Assembly: GCA_026388155.1 (NCBI GenBank)
Contig: JAPLKI010000004.1
Span: forward strand, 1 to 38,631
DNA from: Elusimicrobiota bacterium
GTDB lineage: Bacteria > Elusimicrobiota > Elusimicrobia > Elusimicrobiales > UBA9959
Length of the DNA: 38,631 nt
Direction of reading: 5' to 3'
Part shown: piece by piece, positions 32,851-38,631 of the stretch
Layout of the letters: each line of letters begins with the position of its first letter
Position numbering within the stretch: position 1 is the first letter of the stretch
The notes under the pieces: model-generated
Seen by the model: only the letters and a program-made list of their open reading frames with translations
Told to the model about the DNA's origin: nothing
Database searches by the model: none
Program-made: the position numbers and the translations under genes

Positions 32851-33923
32851 CCCGCCTCCGCCCGCAAATTCAGGAATGTCTCCAGACGGCCGATTTCCGA
32901 TTCCAGTTCTGAACGGAAATTTTTATCGCCGGGGCGTTTCGCTATGAATCCCAGCTCCACATTCAGACGTTTTCCGGCGACGCGCGCGTTCGCCCAGCCG
33001 ATAACGCTGTCGCCCCACAAGAGCGGCATGGCGTAATAGCCGCGCAGCCTTTTGGCGGACGGCGTGTACGCCTCGAATCGATAGGGCCATTTCCAAAAAT
33101 GCTCGAACCGCCTCCTGTCCCATACCAATGGGTCAAAAGGAGCAAGAAAACGCACGCGCCCCGGCGCCGCCAAAGCCGGCATTTTGACCGGCGGAAGAAA
33201 GTAATTGAGACCGTCCGCCGTTTCTTCCCTGAGTTCCCCGGTTCTCACCATGCCCGACAACACCGCGCACGCGCCGCCGAAGCCGGGAAAAGAGCGGCGC
33301 AGCAGCGGCGCCGTTAAAGTTTGAAGCGTTTTTTCAGGAACAGGCGCGAGAATATTTACGACCGCAAGAACGCGCTTTCGCAGACGCTCAGCCGGAGGCA
33401 GCTGTTCGGAGCGCGGCGTCGCCGCCGCATAGATCCGTATACCGTTCTCGCGCCGGGCGATCCGAAGGAAGCCGCGATAGTGCAGGTTGTCAAGCGCGTG
33501 TGTGGTCGCTTTGGAATTTCCGCCCCAGGCGTTTATTACGCGCCTGCTTCCGAAATGTTTTTCCAGCTGCGCGGGATGCGTTTCTCCTGTTTCACGCACC
33601 TTTTCCAGGATCTTTCTTTCCAGAGCGTTCAATTCCGCCGCTTGCCGCGGATGCAGCAGCCGCCATGTTTCCCGCGACACAAAGCCGTAAGCGTATAAAT
33701 AGTCCTCTTCAATGTCGAGCGCCGGATACCGCCGCTCGAGGTCGCCGGCGCGATACCCCCTGACCCTGTGGCGCAGTATCAGATCCTGCGCCCGCGCCGG
33801 CGCGCGGATAGGATCGGCCTGCACGAATCCCAGCCTGCGGATCGCGGCCTGCAGCGTGACCGGCTTGAACAATGAGTTGGCTATCGCGTAGCTGCGTAAT
33901 CGCCGCAACTTTTCCGTAGTCAT
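32847..33923 (-). CDS. Winged-helix DNA glycosylase of the YcaQ/AlkZ family (HTH_42)
   Basis: A 358-residue protein of the HTH_42 family, whose studied members (AlkZ, E. coli YcaQ/AlkX) remove bulky alkylated bases and unhook interstrand crosslinks. The N-terminal helix carries the catalytic-type motif FVQADPIR (Q35-x-D37), i.e. the QxD version seen in YcaQ rather than the QxQ of AlkZ. Also visible are LAPFDPLVWDRRRFEHFWKWPYRFEAYTP and KLRGYYAMPLLWG, standard late blocks. It heads the unit with the GNAT gene. Assignment to the family is firm; crosslink repair is inferred. Confidence 0.87.
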   Translation of the reverse strand: MTTEKLRRLRSYAIANSLFKPVTLQAAIRRLGFVQADPIRAPARAQDLILRHRVRGYRAGDLERRYPALDIEEDYLYAYGFVSRETWRLLHPRQAAELNALERKILEKVRETGETHPAQLEKHFGSRRVINAWGGNSKATTHALDNLHYRGFLRIARRENGIRIYAAATPRSEQLPPAERLRKRVLAVVNILAPVPEKTLQTLTAPLLRRSFPGFGGACAVLSGMVRTGELREETADGLNYFLPPVKMPALAAPGRVRFLAPFDPLVWDRRRFEHFWKWPYRFEAYTPSAKRLRGYYAMPLLWGDSVIGWANARVAGKRLNVELGFIAKRPGDKNFRSELESEIGRLETFLNLRAEAG

Positions 33924-33933
33924 GAAAACCCCG

Positions 33934-34242
33934 CTATTTTGCCGGAAAGCGCTGGATGAGGACGCCGTTTTTTTTGATCTCTTTGCGGAAAGACTTGCCG
34001 ATAACCGCCCAGTCTACTATCTCAACCCTGAAAGGCAGGCCCGCGGCGGCAAACGCCGCTGAAAGGCTGTCAAGCCGCGACGCGACAAGCGGGTGATCCG
34101 TCATTACCACAAGGTCCAGGTATGAATGCGTCTTAGCCGTACCCTCTACCCTTGCGCCATAGACCAGCACATCGAATTCCCGCACATGCCCGGCAAGTAT
34201 CCCCTTCACCTTTCGAAGATAATTCGGTTTTAAATCGATCAT
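33934..34242 (-). CDS. Minimal nucleotidyltransferase-like protein with a degenerate motif
   Basis: A 102-residue protein of the small nucleotidyltransferase (MNT-like) group. The motif reads VLVYGARVEGTAKTHSYLDLVV: the usual GS is GA, and the first catalytic Asp of the SDxDL pair is Tyr (SYLDL). The second Asp and a later acidic strand (FRVEIVDW) remain. MntA-type proteins pair with HEPN toxins, but no HEPN partner is adjacent. It may be inactive, or an orphan antitoxin. A GGAAAA site lies upstream of the ATG. Confidence 0.75.
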   Translation of the reverse strand: MIDLKPNYLRKVKGILAGHVREFDVLVYGARVEGTAKTHSYLDLVVMTDHPLVASRLDSLSAAFAAAGLPFRVEIVDWAVIGKSFRKEIKKNGVLIQRFPAK

Positions 34243-34363
34243 AGTTATATTTTCCTTTATACGCCCTTTCTAATTTTCTAGCAAATGCCCGCCGCCATAG
34301 CAAGCAAAACCTGGCCCGCAAGCCGCATTGCCGCGATTTTTTAACATGTATGACTTTTAATTT

Positions 34364-35818
34364 TTAGTTTTGGCGTGAGTAAGGGATTTTTATACGTTCC
34401 TCCAGCCATTGTTTGTTAAATTTCAGGTTGTACTGGTCGTACTTTGCCGAGCGGTCGGGGCAGACGGCAAGCGCGGCCTTATAACAGGCAACGGCCTCGT
34501 CTCTCTTATGTAACAGGTCCAAAATCAGGCCCTGCCATGTCAGCGCTTTCCAGTTCGCATTTTGGGGCTCAGCGCATTTCCCGGTGTTTTGAAATGCGAA
34601 CAACGCTTTATTGTAGTATTTGCCGCCGTAAAGCATTATTCCCAGATGTTCCCAGGCGGCAATGTCCGTCATCACAGTTTTTTTAGCCTCCTCAAACAAG
34701 GCGGGAACCTGCTCATCAAATTCAAGCGGGCGGCCTTCAATTTTTCCGATTATCTCCGGGGGCCATGTCATGCGGCTGCCGGACCGGACATACAGGTTTT
34801 CAGAATTTTTTGCCGACCTGGCCGTGAAGTCCCGCAAAACTTTAAAAAATTTTTCCGGCTCGTCCGCAAAAGGCGAGTGTGCGGATTTTTCAAAAACGAC
34901 CATTTCAGCGCCGGGATGATTGGCTTTGAGTATTTCTGGTTTCTTTTCATCCCAGGTAAGGTCATTTTCTGATTCCACAAGGAGAGTCGGTATTTCAAAG
35001 TCCTTAAACTTGCCTGTCAGATCTATCCTGCGCGCATCCATTGCCATTGCTGAGTTAAAGCTCTGCGATGGTCTCCATTCGTATAATACAATCCTTGCCA
35101 TTTCTTCTTTGGAAGGTTTATAGTAATCCTGCTTTTTCCAATCGCCGTTTAAAAGGTTGTTATATATGCGCGCTTCGGACGATATATTTTTCTCTTCACT
35201 TATGGCCGCCATTTTATCCCGCTCCTCTTTGGATATTAAATCGTGCTGTCGTGATTTTTCAAAATAAGGTTCAGCCATGCCGGGCGAAGCGGTGACAAGA
35301 ATAAGTCCCGCGACATTGCCGGGATATTCCAGCACATAGCACTGAGCCAGAAAGCCGCCGTATGAGTGCCCCAGCACAAGCCATTTATTTATGCTCAGTT
35401 TTTTTCTTAAAGCTTCAATATCGCGCACAGCCTGCCGTATGCTGTATTTTGCCGTTGAATCATCATAATCCGACTGCCCAGTGCCGCGCTGGTCAAAATA
35501 AATGACCCGTGCGAAGTCTTTGGCCTTTGAAAAGTAAGGGTGGAATATGTGGTGTGTGCAGCCGGGGCCGCCGCTTATAAGCAAAAGCGCCGGGCCACTG
35601 CCTTCTTCCTCATAATAAAGTTTTCCGTCGTCTATATCTATTTTTTCCCGTTTTAATCCGGGAATTATATCGCAAAGCGGCGGTATATGGAGGACTTCTT
35701 TAATTATTCCTTTTTCAATATGCACTTTGCGGTCAAACGCGGTTTCCCTCTTCGTGTTTCCCGCAAATGCAACAACAAACATAAACATGCCCGTAAAAAA
35801 TATCGGTATTTTTCTCAT
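34364..35818 (-). CDS. Exported alpha/beta hydrolase (proline-iminopeptidase-like) fused to TPRs
   Basis: A 484-residue protein with a signal peptide (about 1-20, MFMFVVAFAG), an alpha/beta hydrolase domain (about 45-340) and a C-terminal TPR region (about 385-475). The hydrolase has the proline-iminopeptidase-like ISGGPGCTHH oxyanion block, YFDQRGTGQSD, the nucleophile elbow LGHSYGG, the acid region VESENDLTWDEK and the terminal FEKSAHSPF with the catalytic His. Peptidase or esterase activity outside the cytoplasm is likely; the TPR fusion is unusual and suggests a bound partner. The neighbours give no pathway. Confidence 0.87.
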   Translation of the reverse strand: MRKIPIFFTGMFMFVVAFAGNTKRETAFDRKVHIEKGIIKEVLHIPPLCDIIPGLKREKIDIDDGKLYYEEEGSGPALLLISGGPGCTHHIFHPYFSKAKDFARVIYFDQRGTGQSDYDDSTAKYSIRQAVRDIEALRKKLSINKWLVLGHSYGGFLAQCYVLEYPGNVAGLILVTASPGMAEPYFEKSRQHDLISKEERDKMAAISEEKNISSEARIYNNLLNGDWKKQDYYKPSKEEMARIVLYEWRPSQSFNSAMAMDARRIDLTGKFKDFEIPTLLVESENDLTWDEKKPEILKANHPGAEMVVFEKSAHSPFADEPEKFFKVLRDFTARSAKNSENLYVRSGSRMTWPPEIIGKIEGRPLEFDEQVPALFEEAKKTVMTDIAAWEHLGIMLYGGKYYNKALFAFQNTGKCAEPQNANWKALTWQGLILDLLHKRDEAVACYKAALAVCPDRSAKYDQYNLKFNKQWLEERIKIPYSRQN

Positions 35819-35921
35819 AATGACGGGGGAGGCCGTTTATTTTTTACCCGCGGATTTCAGTGTTTTTGCCTTGACACAAGCTCCGTCCGGAGTTCTTTCT
35901 GCCGCCGGATGTCGGACTTAT

Positions 35922-35954
35922 AATAGCCGCCAAGCTCCTGATTAAGCGGCTATT
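35922..35954 (-). terminator. Hairpin downstream of ccsA
   Basis: Perfect 9-bp arms (AATAGCCGC, 35922-35930, and its complement 35946-35954) lie 40-75 nt past the ccsA stop. The U-tract on the minus strand is weak. Confidence 0.5.
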
Positions 35955-35996
35955 TAATATCTTCCAGCCGCTCCGGACTTATTATTCTGCTAATTT

Positions 35997-36767
35997 CTAC
36001 CTGTAAGAATGCAGCGGGCTATGCAGCTTTGGCATCAAATTGACCAGCAAAAATGTCGTAAGCAGCGCAAGAAAAGCGCACACATGCGCAACGCCGGTAT
36101 ATTTTCGCGGCGGCAGCGTCATCTTACAGCGGAAATAAATGACATAAAGCAGCCAGGTGATCAGTGACCAGGTTTCTTTGGGGTCCCACGACCAGTAACC
36201 GGCCCAGATCTGGTCAGCCCAAAGCGCCCCTGAAAACAACCCGAAAGTCATCAGCGGGAACGCAAATCTAAGTATATGGCAGGATACTTTATCGCATTCA
36301 TCCGCCTCTGGAAGTCTCTGGAGTCTTTTGTTGAAGAAAGCGGCCGCACTCAGCAGGAATGCGATAGTTGCCGCGGCATAAGAAAGCATATACGAGATAA
36401 CGTGCGGGATAAACCATACTGATCGAAGAGCGGGGGATAAGCGCCAGCCTTCATTTCTTTCCATAAAAACCGCAACAATGACCGGTAACGCCGCCGCGAA
36501 GGTAAAATAGCCGGCTAACCGATACATCTTTTTGCGCATAATGATCACCAGATACAAAGGCAGGAAGCAGGCGCTTAAAACCATCATTACCTGGGGGAGA
36601 TTACCCAGCGGCGGACTGCCGGAGAGCCTCCAGTTATATAAAATGGCGGACAGATCCAGAAGCGAGCCTGACAGGAAAAGCGCCATACTGACGCGCCTTT
36701 TTCCGAGGAAAGCGAAGGAAAAAAGATAAAAGCCGAGTGAGGTTATAAGAAGATCGTTCATTGTCAT
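35997..36767 (-). CDS. ccsA: Cytochrome c biogenesis protein CcsA (system II)
   Basis: A 256-residue polytopic membrane protein of the CcsA/CcmC haem-handling family. The tryptophan-rich WWD-type motif is clear (WADQIWAGYWSWDPKETWSLITWLLY), with conserved His residues in HVISYMLSYAAATIAF and VAHVCAFLALL. Seven to eight hydrophobic segments are present. It exports haem and, with ResB/CcsB, attaches it to apocytochrome c in the periplasm. Its start overlaps the resB-like stop by 4 bp. Confidence 0.93.
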   Translation of the reverse strand: MTMNDLLITSLGFYLFSFAFLGKRRVSMALFLSGSLLDLSAILYNWRLSGSPPLGNLPQVMMVLSACFLPLYLVIIMRKKMYRLAGYFTFAAALPVIVAVFMERNEGWRLSPALRSVWFIPHVISYMLSYAAATIAFLLSAAAFFNKRLQRLPEADECDKVSCHILRFAFPLMTFGLFSGALWADQIWAGYWSWDPKETWSLITWLLYVIYFRCKMTLPPRKYTGVAHVCAFLALLTTFLLVNLMPKLHSPLHSYR

Positions 36768-37417
36768 TTTTCGCCGCGGTTAATCATATTTTCCGGCAAA
36801 CCGAAATAAAATATTATCGCTATAGCGAGCGTAAGAATAAGCATTCCGACTATGACTATCCTTCTCCCCGGATCCCTGCGCACCGTGATCCCCGCATAAC
36901 CGAGCGACTGCGGATCGAATGATGTCAGGTAAAAACGCCAGCCGTTAAAACTAGCCGGTTTATTCAGCAGCATTTCCCGCTCAACGGCCGGGCTGCCGGG
37001 AATAATGAAGCGCAATGTCGCTTTGTACTGCCCAGTATTATCGCGGGCTATTTCCAATTTTTTCAATGCCAGGCTGAAACCCAGGCTGACGATCCCTTTA
37101 TCCTTAAAAGCAAATTCGCTGACCGTATATCTTTCATCTGCCGGCAGTTCAAAAGAGGACTTGACCTCTTTTATGGCTGAAACCCCCGAACCGATCAGGA
37201 TAAGTATCGCGCCCAGATGGGCCGCATGTACGGGGGCATGGCGTAATTTGAACTTCAGCCTTAAGGAGCGTATCAAAAGTGACAGTCCGAGGAGTATCGC
37301 CAGAATAACAAAGACCGGCGTTTTGAAGATAACGGTTTGGGCACCGCCGTCCACGGGGATCGCTCCCGCAAGCATGAATAGCACCAGCGCGGCTAAAACA
37401 GGGATTTCAAATATCAT
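36764..37417 (-). CDS. resB: ResB-like cytochrome c biogenesis protein (short form)
   Basis: A 217-residue partner of CcsA: an N-terminal pair of hydrophobic segments (about 5-55), a third near 80-95 (APVHAAHLGAILILIGSG), a periplasmic domain and a final membrane segment (about 190-208). The ResB-family block LNKPASFNGWRFYLTSFDPQSLGYAGI followed by DPGRRIVIVGM is typical. It is much shorter than classical ResB (400 or more residues), as in compact system II operons. Coupled to ccsA by a 4-bp overlap. No cytochrome c gene is visible in the window. Confidence 0.85.
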   Translation of the reverse strand: MIFEIPVLAALVLFMLAGAIPVDGGAQTVIFKTPVFVILAILLGLSLLIRSLRLKFKLRHAPVHAAHLGAILILIGSGVSAIKEVKSSFELPADERYTVSEFAFKDKGIVSLGFSLALKKLEIARDNTGQYKATLRFIIPGSPAVEREMLLNKPASFNGWRFYLTSFDPQSLGYAGITVRRDPGRRIVIVGMLILTLAIAIIFYFGLPENMINRGEK

Positions 37418-37448
37418 TTAGCGTATAACCCTTCAAATATTCAAGTTT

Positions 37449-38631
37449 TTATGGCTGTGATTTTTGCTTTCTCTTTTGTTGCAGAGTCTGGGTTAAGTTA
37501 TTGCGCGCTTCCGGGAAGTTCGAATCCAGTGTCAGTGTTTTCTGAAAATACGCAATGGCTTCATCAAGTTTTCCCAGTTGTCCCAGGGCGCACCCTAAGT
37601 TATTATATGCTTGCGCATAGTCCGGCTTCAATCTAATTGCCTCGGTAAGCGGCGGCAGGGCTTTTTTTAGTTCGCCCTGCGCTATCAGGGTAAACCCCAG
37701 ATTGTTATGCGCTTCAGCATAGTTCGGATTTAATCTGATCGCTTCCTCAAGATGAAAGAGAGCTTCCTTATACATAGCCGCGTTTTGCGTCCTTATTTTC
37801 ACTGAGTCCGGAGCGGGCCCGAATTGTTCTTTAGCGCGTAGGAGCTCTTCGGCGCGCATGGCCTGCGTTGTTAAAACAAGACCCAGCTCATTGTGAGCCA
37901 TAAAATCAGTAGGGCCTATTCTAACCGCTTCAGTAAATTGTACGGCAGCCTCCTCCAACTTATCCTGTTTTTGCAGCGCTTCCCCCATCATAAGATGCGC
38001 GTAGGCGTTTTTAGGATTTATAGACACGGACTTGCGGGCCGCCTGCACCGCGCTGGTATAATCATTGGCGAAGAGGAATTGTTTAGCGGCTCTTGCGAAA
38101 GACACGTCATCAATGAACTGTTCATGGATTGTTTTTAGCGCGCCGGACCCGGCATTAACGAATTCCGGGATATTGGCGGCCCGGTCCGGCGAGGTTAACC
38201 GCTCCAGAAGGACGGGGGGCGTATCGTTGCCCTGTTCGTCAATATGGGTGAGGAAAAGCTGCGTGTACGGGCCGTTGGCCTTGGAAGAGAACACCAGCCA
38301 TTTCCCGTTGGGCGACCAGCTGTGCCAGGAATTCATAAGCGCCCTGTTGCATTGCATCTTCCGGGCCCCGCCTCCGGCCGCGGGCATAATGTAGAGCTGG
38401 CTGTCAGGCTGCAGCAGCATGAAACTTCCGGCTTTACAGAACACTATCCATTTTCCGTCGGGGGAATATCTCGCGAAGTAGTTGCTCATCCCGTTGCCGG
38501 AGGCGCCCGCAAGCGGTTTCGCCTCCCCGCCTTTTCCGCCGTTGAACGGGATCCGGTAGAGGTCGAACAGGAAAGTCTTCCCCTCTTTGAGAAATTCCGC
38601 GGCGTCTTTATCGCTCAGCAGCACCTTATTG
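37449..38631 (-). CDS. PD40 beta-propeller / TPR protein (5' end beyond the window)
   Basis: A partial gene: the frame is open to the right edge, so the start lies outside the window; an internal GTG at 38624 is not a supported start. The visible ~393 residues begin with TolB/PD40-type propeller blades (FARYSPDGKWIVF, HSWSPNGKWLVFSS), followed by a linker and five to six TPR units (about 190-385), among them NPKNAYAHLMMGEAL, NPNYAEAHNNLGFTL and KPDYAQAYNNLGCAL. The combination suggests a periplasmic or surface scaffold. It ends 31 nt before resB on the same strand, so it may head the cytochrome c maturation unit. Confidence 0.82.
   Translation of the reverse strand, partial: NKVLLSDKDAAEFLKEGKTFLFDLYRIPFNGGKGGEAKPLAGASGNGMSNYFARYSPDGKWIVFCKAGSFMLLQPDSQLYIMPAAGGGARKMQCNRALMNSWHSWSPNGKWLVFSSKANGPYTQLFLTHIDEQGNDTPPVLLERLTSPDRAANIPEFVNAGSGALKTIHEQFIDDVSFARAAKQFLFANDYTSAVQAARKSVSINPKNAYAHLMMGEALQKQDKLEEAAVQFTEAVRIGPTDFMAHNELGLVLTTQAMRAEELLRAKEQFGPAPDSVKIRTQNAAMYKEALFHLEEAIRLNPNYAEAHNNLGFTLIAQGELKKALPPLTEAIRLKPDYAQAYNNLGCALGQLGKLDEAIAYFQKTLTLDSNFPEARNNLTQTLQQKRKQKSQP

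Noticed and set aside
37528-37545. T-loop-like word GTTCGAATCC suggesting a tRNA
   Set aside because: It lies inside the TPR coding region and no acceptor or anticodon stem can be built around it.

Overview
The window looks like a chromosomal segment from an uncultured, Gram-negative-type bacterium of moderate GC content. It carries only cellular genes (recA, xerD-like recombinase, rpmB, pbpC, glgB, system II cytochrome c maturation) and no phage or plasmid core genes. The TPR-rich membrane proteins, the polyamine set and the L28/RecA sequences would fit a deep-branching lineage such as Elusimicrobiota. That assignment is an inference and needs a RecA tree. No tRNA, rRNA or CRISPR array was recognised.

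Layout. 0.3-3.2 kb: a coupled pair of M16 zinc peptidases, one catalytic and one not. 3.4-4.4 kb: a YbgC-like thioesterase and YjbQ, divergent from rpmB. 4.7-8.1 kb: a 1131-residue coiled-coil protein with a 120-bp internal tandem repeat. 8.4-12.8 kb: a complete polyamine cluster on the + strand: homospermidine synthase, an ornithine-decarboxylase-type enzyme, pyruvoyl arginine decarboxylase and agmatinase. Two routes to putrescine therefore feed homospermidine synthesis. 13.2-16.2 kb: an HD/phosphodiesterase-like protein, a cupin and an acyl-CoA-dehydrogenase-like protein that has lost catalytic residues. 16.3-20.5 kb (minus): an unknown two-TM protein, an S23-type four-helix-bundle protein, a tyrosine recombinase and recA. 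20.9-24 kb (minus): penicillin-binding protein 1C and an FkbM methyltransferase. 24-32 kb: two GT-C-like membrane/TPR paralogues, glycogen branching enzyme, and a divergent pair of secreted cysteine-peptidase-type proteins. 32-38.6 kb (minus): GNAT acetyltransferase, YcaQ-type DNA glycosylase, a minimal nucleotidyltransferase, an alpha/beta hydrolase-TPR fusion, CcsA/ResB and a PD40-TPR protein cut by the right edge.

The most unusual signal is in the intergenic DNA. At least five spacers hold inverted pairs of short arrays built from degenerate 7-bp (once 7-8-bp) units. Each locus has its own unit (for example AACCAGT, GCCATAA, AATTCAG), and the opposite arm carries its reverse complement. 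A pair of the same type flanks the four-helix-bundle (S23/Avd-like) gene: one array enters the gene's 3' end and the other covers the xerD stop codon. This recalls REP/RAYT organisation, in which a small protein is flanked by the repeat it may mobilise and solo copies are scattered elsewhere. I propose it as a candidate undescribed repeat/protein system.

Other structured DNA: a ~186-nt multi-hairpin element at 26022-26207 closed by its own outer stem, a 21-bp perfect inverted repeat at 14381-14494, and a diverged 3' element repeated after speB and after the HD gene. A 9-bp-arm palindrome overlaps the putative recA -35. Several genes (rpmB, pyruvoyl ADC, yjbQ, the HD gene) have a -10 box 6-8 nt before the ATG and no Shine-Dalgarno, suggesting leaderless mRNAs, while other genes have clear GGAGG sites.
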